Shown one piece after another: positions 17,208-26,235 of a DNA stretch of 41,891 bases. Location of the stretch: positions 1-41,891 of the forward strand of contig CAYUMU010000064.1 of assembly GCA_964445985.1 (NCBI GenBank), written 5' to 3'. Source of the stretch: CAYUMU01 sp964445985 (lineage in GTDB: Bacteria > Planctomycetota > Planctomycetia > Pirellulales > S012-138). The position numbers and the translations under genes were made by a program. The notes under the pieces were generated by a model that worked only from the letters and a program-made list of their open reading frames with translations, searched no databases and was not told the DNA's origin. Numbering within the stretch: position 1 is the stretch's first letter; every line of letters starts with the position of its first letter.

Positions 17208-18536
17208 TTAATGACTGCCCCGAGCCTGGATCGTCAGAATAATATAGTCGGCCGCGGCGCGCAGATCATCGCCCACAAAGCGCGGCCGGCAAGCCGGATC
17301 CTGTTCGTACTGGGCGCCGTACCCAGTGCGAACCAATATGGTGGTTGCGCCAACACCCGCCCCTAAGTCGATATCACACGGCTTGTCACCTACCACAAAG
17401 CTGTGCTGCGGCGAAACACCATACTCTCGCACAGCTTGCTCAATCATGCCCGGAGCCGGCTTGCGGCAATCGCAGGTTTCGTCGGGATGATGAGGACAAA
17501 CATAAATCGCATCGAGCCGGGCTCCCTCGGCACGGAGCAATTCCGTCATCCGATCGTGGACCGCCCCCAACTGCTCTAAACTAAAATAGCCGCGTCCCAC
17601 GCCCGATTGATTGCTGGCCAGGAATACCCTCAGGCCAGCCTCGTTCATGCGTCGCACACCTTCGGCCGCGCCCGGCAAAAGCTCCACCTGCTCGGGCCGC
17701 GACAAATAATGCCGCTCGGCGATCAAGGTTCCATCGCGATCCAAGAACACCGCCGGTCTGTCAGAACGCTGGCCCACATTTAAAGCATTCACCAATCCAC
17801 TGCTCTTCAAAAAACTTTCAGCCGCCGCCAATGTTTCGGGCGTGCCAATATCAATAAACCGCGAGTTGGCCGCTTGAATTCCCAACAGCTTGGCTTGGTC
17901 GATCAAGTCCGGGAATATCTCGCGCTCCAATGACACCAGACCCTCGCGGCCGGCATAGCAATTCAATACGTCCCGATCGAGCAAATACACGCCGGCGTTG
18001 ATCCAGCCTGAGCGCGGTGTGCCCCCTTTTTCGACAAATTGGCGAACGCGCCCTGCGCGATCAATTTCAACCTGGCCATAGCGCGACACATCATCGACCT
18101 GGGTCAACAGCAAAGAGGCAGGCGAGCCTAAACGACCATGTGCCGCGACAAAATCATTCAGATCGGCCAGGCATAGCGAATCGCCATTCAGCGCCAACAC
18201 CGTCTGCGAGGTTGTATGCGCTAGGGCATCCATCAAAGCGCCACCTGTACCCCGGGGCTGTGTTTCCCGAACGTATTGCAGCGCCACCGATCCATGCTGG
18301 CTGCCGAGCTCGGCCTCGATCATTTCGGCCAGGTAGCCTGTGCAGAGCGTGGCGCGGCGCACCCCCGCGGCCGCAAGCCAATCCAGCAGCCAGGCCAAAA
18401 ACGGCTTCTCCCCCACAATCGCCAACGGCTTGGGCCGGTCGCGCAGCACCCCTTGCAAACGCGTGCCAAATCCGCCCGCGAAGATCACGGCGTCGATATC
18501 GTGTAGACAATTCAGTCGTGGCGGAGAAACGATCAT
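17208..18536 (-). CDS. bifunctional sugar-1-phosphate nucleotidyltransferase / heptose-bisphosphate phosphatase (HddC-GmhB-like)
   Basis: A 442-residue fusion. Residues 12-245 form a nucleotidyltransferase with AGGFGTRL (20-27) and RPKPL (34-38), close to HddC-type mannose/heptose-1-phosphate guanylyltransferases. Residues 260-425 form a HAD-IIIA phosphatase of the GmhB type: FLDRDGT with Asp266 and Asp268, SNQSG, the zinc-binding set C347-x-H-x5-C355-x-C357 in CPHHPDETCDCRKP, and VGDKPCDID. Together they would remove the 7-phosphate from heptose-1,7-bisphosphate and activate the 1-phosphate with GTP, two successive steps of GDP-D-glycero-D-manno-heptose synthesis. The GHMP kinase at 27981 would supply the preceding step. 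An isomerase (GmhA) is not in the window. It is the last gene of the minus-strand glycan locus. Confidence 0.88.
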   Translation of the reverse strand: MIVSPPRLNCLHDIDAVIFAGGFGTRLQGVLRDRPKPLAIVGEKPFLAWLLDWLAAAGVRRATLCTGYLAEMIEAELGSQHGSVALQYVRETQPRGTGGALMDALAHTTSQTVLALNGDSLCLADLNDFVAAHGRLGSPASLLLTQVDDVSRYGQVEIDRAGRVRQFVEKGGTPRSGWINAGVYLLDRDVLNCYAGREGLVSLEREIFPDLIDQAKLLGIQAANSRFIDIGTPETLAAAESFLKSSGLVNALNVGQRSDRPAVFLDRDGTLIAERHYLSRPEQVELLPGAAEGVRRMNEAGLRVFLASNQSGVGRGYFSLEQLGAVHDRMTELLRAEGARLDAIYVCPHHPDETCDCRKPAPGMIEQAVREYGVSPQHSFVVGDKPCDIDLGAGVGATTILVRTGYGAQYEQDPACRPRFVGDDLRAAADYIILTIQARGSH

Positions 18537-18645
18537 ATTGGCGAACGACGGTCGTAAACCATGGGATGTTGTTTTGTCCCCAATCCTAGGATGAATATGG
18601 GCTTGAATGCGATCCGCATACCGCCAAGTGTTTCTTCGGCGGTCC

Positions 18646-19584
18646 CTAAATATTGAAAAACCTCCCCCGGGCCATCATCGTGTATCCCTTGAGCAATTCA
18701 ACAATGCCATCATCAAGCGATCGTTGGGCTTCAAAACCGGCCTCACGGAGTCGCTGATTGGAAACAATATAATTTCGCTTGTCAGGGTCCTTGCCAATTT
18801 CTGAACAGTGCAGCACCAGCTCAGGCACGTGCTGCTGAATCTTGATCGCCAATTCCTCTTTCGACATGTTGGCCGCATCGAGCCCCACGTTGTAGGCTTT
18901 CCCCTGCATCTGGTCGAAGTTGGTAATCGCATGCACAAAGCAGTCGGCCACGTCGCGAATGTGCACAAAGTTGCGTTTGAAGTCTTTCTCGAACAGCACC
19001 AGGTAGCGATCGGTGACGGCCGCATAGGTAAAATGATTGACGAGCAAGTCGAGCCGCATCCGCGGCGACATGCCAAACACCGTGGCTAACCGCAAGGTAA
19101 TGGTGCCGGGAGCTGCCAACAACGCGGCCTCGGCCTCCACCTTGGTTTGGCCATACAGCGAAATCGGCTCCAGCGGCGAGTCTTCTGTACAGAAGGTTTC
19201 ACCCGATTTCGTGCCATAGCCGCTATTGGTAACCGGGTACACAATCCTCTGCCGCGGGCTGCGTAGCTTCAGCAGGAGCCGAATCGCATCCAGGTTGACA
19301 GCTTGGGCCAACCAGGGATCGCGGTCACAGGCCGGAGCACCCACCACCGCGGCCAATGGAATCACAACATCAACGTCGCCCAGCAACCGCTTGAGCACCT
19401 TCTCATCGCGCGCATCGCCGCGCACGAAGGCCAGGTGCGAGTGGGAACACAAATGAAAGAGCGGCTCTTGCCCATACATCAAATTATCTAGAACGGTAAC
19501 TCGATGCCCGGCTGCCAGCAGATGCTCGCAAAGCACCGAGCCGAGATAGCCGGCGCCCCCCGTAATCAAAATGCGCTCACTCAT
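18646..19584 (-). CDS. NAD-dependent sugar-nucleotide epimerase/dehydratase (extended SDR)
   Basis: A 312-residue extended short-chain dehydrogenase. The Rossmann motif GGAGYLG is at residues 9-15 and the catalytic pair YGQTK follows TNSGYGTKSGETFCTEDSP. A substrate domain with RNFVHIRDVADCFVHAI and AYNVGLD is typical of enzymes acting on nucleotide sugars (UDP-glucose 4-epimerase relatives). Its start overlaps the end of the upstream membrane-protein gene by 8 bases, so it is translated as part of the locus. The likely role is modifying the NDP-sugar used by this cluster, for example epimerising the activated heptose; the exact reaction cannot be read from the sequence. Confidence 0.88.
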   Translation of the reverse strand: MSERILITGGAGYLGSVLCEHLLAAGHRVTVLDNLMYGQEPLFHLCSHSHLAFVRGDARDEKVLKRLLGDVDVVIPLAAVVGAPACDRDPWLAQAVNLDAIRLLLKLRSPRQRIVYPVTNSGYGTKSGETFCTEDSPLEPISLYGQTKVEAEAALLAAPGTITLRLATVFGMSPRMRLDLLVNHFTYAAVTDRYLVLFEKDFKRNFVHIRDVADCFVHAITNFDQMQGKAYNVGLDAANMSKEELAIKIQQHVPELVLHCSEIGKDPDKRNYIVSNQRLREAGFEAQRSLDDGIVELLKGYTMMARGRFFNI

Positions 19585-21604
19585 GGATGTTTCCGGTGGA
19601 TTCTGGAATGTGATACAGCGTGAATTTTCGACTTTTTGCCGCCGTAGGCAACTGCAATTGCCAACCGTCGTGGGCCATTACCTGTCGAAATCCGAATTCC
19701 GACGCCAAAACTTGCCATTCGCCCAGGTCGCGCGATTCCCACAGTTCCCGCGCGCCTTGAGGATCGAGGCCGGGACGACGTTTGCCACCGCCAGGTCCGC
19801 CGGCGAACAAATCCTCTCCATAGACCGCTTGGAGAATTCGATTCATCTCTGGCCCTGATTCCGGCACATACGGCAATTGATTGAGCGACGACACTTCCAG
19901 CAACACCGGCCGGCGGCTCAACAACTGCGTGGAACTAACGCCGGCCACAATCGCCACGCTCCCTTCTCCCGCATGAATCGCCGCGTAAAAAGGATCACTC
20001 CGCCAATCATTCATTTCCGCTAGCGACGTTCTGACTTGATGACCCGCCAGCAAAGCCCAGGCGGCGACGGCGGCCGCCAATCCCACCCCTCTTAGCGGTA
20101 GCTGCGCGGGAGCATGGAACAAGCCGAACCAACCCATCACGACAACCGTCGCCCCAACCCCCATCGCCGGCAGGCCCAGCAGAGCGAAGCAGGCAATCGT
20201 CGCTCCCCGCACCCAACCATTTTGCATCACCGTGCCATCGGGTCCAATTCCAGCAGCTCGCCCCTGAGCACGCAATCCACAACAGCTGGCGATTGCCGCG
20301 ACTCCCACAAACCAGGGCCACGTTGCTGTCGCGGCGGGGAAGCTCGCGTCCCATAGAACCTTTGCTCCGCACACGCCTGCCAGCAGTATCAACAGCGGCA
20401 GCGCAATCCAAGGGGGGCACAATCGACCAACGAGCGCCCACACCGCGACGGGGAACACCAGAACCGTCAGATTGATAAACCGCCCCGGCATGCAAGCCAT
20501 TACGCTGGCCGGCAACTGATTGGGAAAATGCGTCGCAACGCACAACACGATGGCCCCTAGCGTGGAGATGCCGAGCAGAATCGACATCGTTCGTTCACTA
20601 ACATCTCTGCTGGATGGCCCTTCAGTGGTGCCCTGCCATAGCGTGGATCGAACGGCCACAACACAGAGTACCGCCGCCACGCTGGCCACGAGAATTGCCG
20701 CATCGCCCAGCGGATAAGGTCTTCGGTGCGTATCCCAGCCATTGATATATGCGGCCACATAGCGCGAGGCTTCCTCCGACGGTATTGTCGGCAGCCCAGA
20801 GGTCCATGAGAGTTGAACCACAAAACTAATGGCGCTGAGTAACAGGCCAGCCGTCAGCCACCGCGCCAAACGTCCTCCGTCCATAAGCAAGTGCCGCCAA
20901 AAAAGCAGCGCCGTTGCCGCGGCGATCGCCAGGCACCACGCTCCCAGCAGCGGGTGGACCGCCGGCGCTAGCCCCAGGGCAAGTCCCGCGCACCGCCATT
21001 TACCGAGTGCGAATAGCGCCCAACTAAGGAGCGTCCAGCCTGCTCCAACGACTCCATAAATGGCCCAAGTGCGTTCAGAAAGCATTCGTAGCGGATAGAC
21101 GCCGCCGGTCTCCAAATAGGTGGCCGCCGATAGCATGCACAAAGGCGCGAGCATGGCCAGCCATCGCGGAGCGGACAGTGCCAAGGCGATTAGTGAGATC
21201 GCCACAAATGTCAGTCCGCCAGCCAATGCGCCCAGCAGCACACAGAGTGTCGACTCTTCCCAGCCCAGCGCCAATGCCGCCGCGGGCAACTGGTGCAGCA
21301 AAGTCCAGGTTTTTACATGGTAGAGATAGAACGGATTGTGCGGAGCATACTCCACAACGCCGGCCAAAACCTGCGCGCTCTCCACGGCCGTTTGCCAGCG
21401 GCACCCCAAGCCCAGCAACGCCCCACAGCCGCCGCTGGCGATAACCACGTCAGCAATTCGTTCGCCGGGCTTACATCCATTCTCCCCGGAAGGCCGCGCT
21501 GCCGCCGAATGCCCGGCCGGCAAAATTCGGGCCTTTTCGAGCGCCCCTGGCAATAGCTGCGACCGAGCAACCGGTCGACGCGCAGGTGAAAGGCCCGTTT
21601 TCAC
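19577..21604 (-). CDS. polytopic membrane protein, paralogue B of the pair (function unknown)
   Basis: A 675-residue protein with a GTG start one base after the stop of its upstream neighbour. It has about ten or more hydrophobic segments between residues 60 and 560 and a soluble C-terminal part of about 110 residues. I do not recognise a characterised family. It clearly shares ancestry with the next gene: ESAQVL(A/S)G, NPFYLYH(V/I)K(T/A)WTL, A(V/I)HP(L/T)LGAWCLA, GWDTHRRP, and in the tail NQLPYVPESGP, YGEDLFA, LWESR and EFGF. Invariant His and Asp/Arg (HRRP, HP.LG) in membrane-side loops would suit a GT-C-like glycosyltransferase, polymerase or ligase. Location within a glycan locus supports a surface-glycan role; this is inference. 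Confidence 0.75.
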   Translation of the reverse strand: MKTGLSPARRPVARSQLLPGALEKARILPAGHSAAARPSGENGCKPGERIADVVIASGGCGALLGLGCRWQTAVESAQVLAGVVEYAPHNPFYLYHVKTWTLLHQLPAAALALGWEESTLCVLLGALAGGLTFVAISLIALALSAPRWLAMLAPLCMLSAATYLETGGVYPLRMLSERTWAIYGVVGAGWTLLSWALFALGKWRCAGLALGLAPAVHPLLGAWCLAIAAATALLFWRHLLMDGGRLARWLTAGLLLSAISFVVQLSWTSGLPTIPSEEASRYVAAYINGWDTHRRPYPLGDAAILVASVAAVLCVVAVRSTLWQGTTEGPSSRDVSERTMSILLGISTLGAIVLCVATHFPNQLPASVMACMPGRFINLTVLVFPVAVWALVGRLCPPWIALPLLILLAGVCGAKVLWDASFPAATATWPWFVGVAAIASCCGLRAQGRAAGIGPDGTVMQNGWVRGATIACFALLGLPAMGVGATVVVMGWFGLFHAPAQLPLRGVGLAAAVAAWALLAGHQVRTSLAEMNDWRSDPFYAAIHAGEGSVAIVAGVSSTQLLSRRPVLLEVSSLNQLPYVPESGPEMNRILQAVYGEDLFAGGPGGGKRRPGLDPQGARELWESRDLGEWQVLASEFGFRQVMAHDGWQLQLPTAAKSRKFTLYHIPESTGNIHE

Positions 21605-21605
21605 G

Positions 21606-23855
21606 TCAATGGCTTTCGGCAGCCGAGGACGCAGCCAGACGGGTCGGCGTTCGCCCCACCAGGCGAAGATAGGTTTCCACCGAGGCGCCCGGAATGCGGT
21701 AGAGAATCATGGATTTTGACTTGGCCACCACGGGCAGATTCAACTTCCAATTGTCATGGGTAACAATCTCCGTGAAGCCAAATTCATTCGCCAGTGTTTG
21801 CCATTGCTGTTCCGTGCGCGACTCCCAGAGCTTCTTGCCCGTGGTTTCCATCAAGCCGCCGCGTTGCATCTCCCACCATTCAGGCCGCGGCGCGAACAGG
21901 TCCTCGCCATACAGCCGCTTCAAAATATGATTCATGCTAGGCCCCGACTCGGGCACGTACGGCAACTGGTTCATGGCCGCGCCTTCCAGCATCACGGGGC
22001 GTTGCGTCCGCAATTGAATAAGACGAATGTTGGACGCTGTCAGAATCATGCCTTGTCCGTGGTGGATTCTCCTCAAGATCGGATCGCGATGAAAATCATA
22101 TATGGTGTGATAGCATTCGGCGCCGTGGCTGTGGCCAAGCAGGCCCACCGCTAGCGAGGCCACGCCTAGCACGGCAACACCAAGCGACACTCGGGCCGGT
22201 TGGGTAAGGCGCACTGCCAACAGGCTCCAATTGGGGGCAAATAGCAGTAAGGCGGCGCCGGCAAACGCGAACATCCCCATCGCCATTCCCGGCCCCAACA
22301 CCATAAATGCGGCCGCCGTTCCCACGGTCACCGCCACGCACACGGCAATGCAGCGCATGGCGGGAGTATCCCAGAAAGCGCGCCACCGCCCCGGCAGCAA
22401 CTCGGCCACGATCGCGGCCCCAAACAGATAGCTCACATTTCCACGAACATCATGGAAATAGACGCCCAAGCACGCCATCGCCGCCAGACTCAGCCAGCGC
22501 AAAATATGTAAACTACGCTCCGTCCGCGAAGCATTGCCTTCAACCCAGCGCCAGGCGGAAGCCAGCAGCATCAACGTCGCACAGGCGACCACGAACCAGA
22601 TGTCAGGAATGTAGAATAGCTCAAGCTGCAGGTAAGTAACCCGCAGAATCAAGTACAGGCAGACCCCCGCTGCCATCAGCGTGGGCACAATATGGTTCCG
22701 CCGCCAAAGTGCCCCCAGCACGAGCGCCGGAAGCAAGAAGCAGGTAACATTGATAAACCGCGCGGGCATGGCCATGAGCAGAATCGTCGGCATCTGTTCG
22801 CGAAAATGCGTGCTGACCACCAACGCCAAACCGATGATCGCGGACACCAGCATGACGGCAGTCAGATAGTATGCTCCAGAATCGAGCTGGCCGCGAAACT
22901 TCAGCAGCCACACCAAACCGAGAGCGGCGGCGCACAAGCCATAATACATGGCCGGCGCCGCCAGGGGGGCCGGGCGCCGATGCGTATCCCAGCCCAGAGA
23001 GAACGCTTGCACATAGGCGTCGCGCGCCTCGGTGGTAATCGTCGGAACGTTTCTGGCGTGATACAAATGAACGGCAAAACTACCCAGGGAAACCGCAAGC
23101 CCCAGCGCGAGCCAGCCCAGCACGGTTCGCCATGGCTGCGGGTGTTGGCGTTGTGTCAGCAGCATGGCAACAAAGCTTACCGCCAGGCACCACGCGCCGA
23201 GGGTGGGATGTATCGCCGGCGCCATTCCCGCCATGAACGCCGCTATTCGGCGGCACTTGGCGCCATATAGTGCCCAGCAGAGCGCGGCCCATGAAGTTCC
23301 TAGAACGCCATAGCACTGCCATGGCCGTTCGGAGAAGAACCTCAGCGCGTAACGATTATGAATCTCCACGTATAGTCCGGAGACTTCTAGAATGAGCGGA
23401 AGCGCGATCGCCAGCCAACGACTTCGGCTCACCACGAGCGTGGCGACCGATATGGCCTGAAAGGAGACCATGCCAATGAACGCGCCCAAGAGAATGGAAA
23501 CAACGCGTTCAGAAAATCCAAACGTGAGCATCAATGCCGGGATCTGATTGATGAGCGTCCAGGCCTTGATGTGATATAGATAAAATGGATTATCGGCTGG
23601 GTAGGTTACCTTGCCCGACAGAACCTGCGCGCTCTCCAACGCATTTTGCAGGGAGTTGGTGGTGCCGAGATAGGCGCCACACAAGCCGGCAATAATGCAC
23701 ACATACAATACGCTGCCGCGCTGCAATGAGTCCGCCCGGAGGGCGGGCTCGCGCTCGCCCAGGGAGCCACCTGCCCATGCTTTGCATCGTGCTTTTGTCG
23801 ATTGCCAAAAGGTGGCCGCGAGGCCAGGCAATGTCAGTCCCGTATTAGCTGGCAT
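21606..23855 (-). CDS. polytopic membrane protein, paralogue A of the pair (function unknown)
   Basis: A 749-residue protein with at least ten membrane segments and a C-terminal soluble tail homologous to that of the following gene (see the shared blocks NPFYLYH, HPTLGAWCLA, GWDTHRRP, NQLPYVPESGPSMNHIL, YGEDLFA). Its ATG lies 22 bases inside the end of the glycosyltransferase gene, so the two are coupled, and its stop is one base before the paralogue's GTG. The N-terminal 50 residues precede the first membrane helix; the DNA for residues near 40 carries a small CCGCCC/GGGCGG hairpin (23732-23746). The similarity extends over the full length, which indicates an old tandem duplication rather than a recent one, since identity is only moderate. 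No catalytic motif is recognised. Confidence 0.77.
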   Translation of the reverse strand: MPANTGLTLPGLAATFWQSTKARCKAWAGGSLGEREPALRADSLQRGSVLYVCIIAGLCGAYLGTTNSLQNALESAQVLSGKVTYPADNPFYLYHIKAWTLINQIPALMLTFGFSERVVSILLGAFIGMVSFQAISVATLVVSRSRWLAIALPLILEVSGLYVEIHNRYALRFFSERPWQCYGVLGTSWAALCWALYGAKCRRIAAFMAGMAPAIHPTLGAWCLAVSFVAMLLTQRQHPQPWRTVLGWLALGLAVSLGSFAVHLYHARNVPTITTEARDAYVQAFSLGWDTHRRPAPLAAPAMYYGLCAAALGLVWLLKFRGQLDSGAYYLTAVMLVSAIIGLALVVSTHFREQMPTILLMAMPARFINVTCFLLPALVLGALWRRNHIVPTLMAAGVCLYLILRVTYLQLELFYIPDIWFVVACATLMLLASAWRWVEGNASRTERSLHILRWLSLAAMACLGVYFHDVRGNVSYLFGAAIVAELLPGRWRAFWDTPAMRCIAVCVAVTVGTAAAFMVLGPGMAMGMFAFAGAALLLFAPNWSLLAVRLTQPARVSLGVAVLGVASLAVGLLGHSHGAECYHTIYDFHRDPILRRIHHGQGMILTASNIRLIQLRTQRPVMLEGAAMNQLPYVPESGPSMNHILKRLYGEDLFAPRPEWWEMQRGGLMETTGKKLWESRTEQQWQTLANEFGFTEIVTHDNWKLNLPVVAKSKSMILYRIPGASVETYLRLVGRTPTRLAASSAAESH

Positions 23856-24841
23856 GCCGGCATCTCCTTATGCTCCTGCCTCGGTCCAAATCCCTCGGTG
23901 TTTTTCACAATGAAGTTCGGCCGCCGCTTGCTTTCAAAGTAAATCGAACCCAGGTAACGCCCGAGGATGCCAATTGAAAGCAATTGAATTCCGCCCACCA
24001 CCAGGCTCACGCTCATCACGGCCAGCCACCCCGACCCTCCCGCGGCCTCTGTCTGAAAGAGCAGGCGAGCCAACGCCCATAGGGAACAAAGCACGCCGGC
24101 GAGTAGCGTGAGCCCTCCCAGGGCCGATGCCAAACGCAAAGGTAAGTCGGAGAACGCGATCAGCGCCGAATCCAGAAAGTTGCTGATCACCTTGGGGCTA
24201 AGCACGGGGAACTTGGTTTGACCGCTGAACCGCGGCTCGCGGCGATACTCCACCACTTCTTGCTTGAAGCCAATGAACCGAATCAGGCCGCGCATGAATG
24301 GGCGTCGCTCTTGAAATTGCACCAACCGCCTGGCGATTTGGGCCGAAAGCAACTTGAAGTCGCCTGCCTCGCGCGGAAGATCAATCGATGACGCCGCCCG
24401 CAGCAGCGTATATCCCAGCGAGGTGATCATTTTCTTGAGACGCGACTCGCCCTGACGGGCTGTCCGCACGGTATGCACCACTTCGATATCAGGATCGGAC
24501 TTCCACTTGATAATCAAGTCGGGAATCAGCTCCGGAGGATCCTGCAAATCGGCGTCCATATAAATGATAGCGTCGCCGCTGGCATAGCACATCCCAGCCA
24601 TCACGCAGGGCGATACGCCAAAATTGCGAGACATATTCACGATCTTAATGTCAGCGCGCTGCGCGCTGGCTTGCCGCAACAACTCCTCGGATCGATCGGT
24701 GGAAGCGTCGTTGACAAAGATCAACTCGTAGCCCGCGATTTCTTCACATTCCAGCAGCAAATCAAATACCCCCCGCATCCGCGCGATCAGTTCGGGCAGC
24801 ACCGCCTCTTCATTCCAAAAGGAGAAGACGACAGAAACCAT
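23834..24841 (-). CDS. membrane-anchored GT2 glycosyltransferase (DPM1/GtrB-like)
   Basis: A 335-residue family 2 glycosyltransferase. The catalytic domain runs MVSVVFSFWNEEAVLPELI, NDASTDRS, NMSRNFGVSPCVMAGM and YMDADLQDPPEL, the DxD-containing signature of polyprenyl-phosphate sugar transferases such as DPM1, GtrB and ArnC. Two C-terminal hydrophobic segments (about 235-260 and 275-300) anchor it in the inner membrane, and the IGxLGRYLGxIY segment is typical. The likely reaction is transfer of a sugar from its nucleotide to undecaprenyl phosphate on the cytoplasmic side, giving a lipid-linked donor that the two downstream polytopic proteins could use. The frame is open 57 residues further up, but that part has no homologous look; a 272-base gap separates this gene from the E1-beta gene. 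Confidence 0.9.
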   Translation of the reverse strand: MVSVVFSFWNEEAVLPELIARMRGVFDLLLECEEIAGYELIFVNDASTDRSEELLRQASAQRADIKIVNMSRNFGVSPCVMAGMCYASGDAIIYMDADLQDPPELIPDLIIKWKSDPDIEVVHTVRTARQGESRLKKMITSLGYTLLRAASSIDLPREAGDFKLLSAQIARRLVQFQERRPFMRGLIRFIGFKQEVVEYRREPRFSGQTKFPVLSPKVISNFLDSALIAFSDLPLRLASALGGLTLLAGVLCSLWALARLLFQTEAAGGSGWLAVMSVSLVVGGIQLLSIGILGRYLGSIYFESKRRPNFIVKNTEGFGPRQEHKEMPACQLIRD

Positions 24842-25113
24842 ACACTGACGGTCACGACGATCCGGCCGCGTATCATTGCGTTCGACACAATCGCCAATAC
24901 TGCCCACGGGAAACGAGTGGTCTGCGTCGGCGATGCTCACTCGCGGTGCGTCGAACCTCGCGAGGTGGGCAATTCGTCGGCTGCTCCATCGATTCGTGCT
25001 AGGGTACATCAACCGTTCTCCAAGCGTGCGTGCTGGTTAGCGGGCTCCGAATATCGGCGTGAACCGCATTCCGACGCAAGATCATTTCCGCGGCGCACAC
25101 GTCCCCTCGAGAC

Positions 25114-26235
25114 TTAGAATGGGCCACGGAACTGCATTATTTCGGGCGCTTCGATCGAACCTGCCGTCCAGCCAGCATCGCTCCCCCGGGCCAATTGGAA
25201 GGCGGCCTTCGCGATCGACTCAGCGGTAGGATAATAAGCGTTTTCCAGGCTTTTTGCGGTTGGGCAGACGACCGGCGCAAAGCCCATGCGTTGAAATCGA
25301 AACGCATTCGCGCTGGCGTGCAATTCCTCAGCGATGGCCGTCACAATCTCAGCGGTAGCGCCACAGGTTGTCCAGCCGGAGTCCACAACTAACAGTTTTC
25401 CTGTTTTCGCGACCGAGGCAGCGAGTGTCTGCCGATCGAGAGGACTCAACGACACTGGGTCGATCACCTCGGCCTGCACGCCCGCCGCGGCCAGGGCGTC
25501 TCGGGCGCGAAGGCACTCAATCGCCGCGTGCGAAATCCCCACAATCGTCACGTCGTTCCCGGGCGCCAGAATGCGCGCTTTGCCGAAGGGAACCGTGTAG
25601 CTCTCCGCGGGCACGTGTCCCTGCTGGGAGTGCAGGAGGCGGTGCTCGATGAAGACGACCGGATTGTTGTCGCGGATACTTGTGGTGAGCAGCCCCTTGG
25701 CATCGTAGGGCGTCACGGGCGCCACGACGCGCAGCCCCGGAATATGCATGAAGAGCGAATGGAGTCCTTGAGAATGTTGCGCGCCCTGCCCCCAGCTTCG
25801 CCCAATGACAGCGCGAATGACCATCGGCACCGACACCTGCCCACCATACATATAGTGACTTTTCGCGGCGATATTGACGATTTGATTCATCGCCACCAGC
25901 AGGAAATCCATCCGGATATGAGTGTGAATGGGCCGCAAACCCGACATGGCCGCGCCAATGGCGATGCCGGTGGTCCCCTCCTCGCTGAGCGGCAAGTCCA
26001 TCACGCGACGACGGCCAAATTTCTCGGCCAGCCCGGCGGTCGTGCCGTAGAATCCCTTATGATCGTCAACCCCCTGCCCCATCACGATCACCCGGTCGTC
26101 GGCCTCCATCTCCTGAAACATCGCTTCGCGCAGCGCCTCGCAGTACGTCAGCAAGCGCGTCTCCTCTTGGCAGGCGCGGGCCGAGTGAGTTCGCGCGGAG
26201 GCAATCGTCGGCGGGAAATGGGAACGATCAAGCAT
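25114..26235 (-). CDS. thiamine-diphosphate-dependent dehydrogenase E1 beta-like subunit
   Basis: A 373-residue homologue of pyruvate/acetoin dehydrogenase E1-beta. Typical segments are LTYCEALREAMFQEMEADDRVIVMGQGV, RVMDLPLSEEGTTGIAIGAAMSGLRPI with the catalytic Glu, QIVNIAAKSHYMYGGQ, VPMVIRAVIG and a transketolase C-terminal domain (VEVIDPVSLSPLD-like). The ATG overlaps the end of the upstream E1-alpha fusion by 8 bases; the frame continues upstream but without homology. E1 beta binds thiamine diphosphate jointly with E1 alpha. No lipoyl acyltransferase (E2) or dihydrolipoamide dehydrogenase (E3) is present, so the pair probably does not feed acetyl-CoA; transfer of a two-carbon unit to a keto-sugar is the preferred hypothesis. 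Confidence 0.9.
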   Translation of the reverse strand: MLDRSHFPPTIASARTHSARACQEETRLLTYCEALREAMFQEMEADDRVIVMGQGVDDHKGFYGTTAGLAEKFGRRRVMDLPLSEEGTTGIAIGAAMSGLRPIHTHIRMDFLLVAMNQIVNIAAKSHYMYGGQVSVPMVIRAVIGRSWGQGAQHSQGLHSLFMHIPGLRVVAPVTPYDAKGLLTTSIRDNNPVVFIEHRLLHSQQGHVPAESYTVPFGKARILAPGNDVTIVGISHAAIECLRARDALAAAGVQAEVIDPVSLSPLDRQTLAASVAKTGKLLVVDSGWTTCGATAEIVTAIAEELHASANAFRFQRMGFAPVVCPTAKSLENAYYPTAESIAKAAFQLARGSDAGWTAGSIEAPEIMQFRGPF

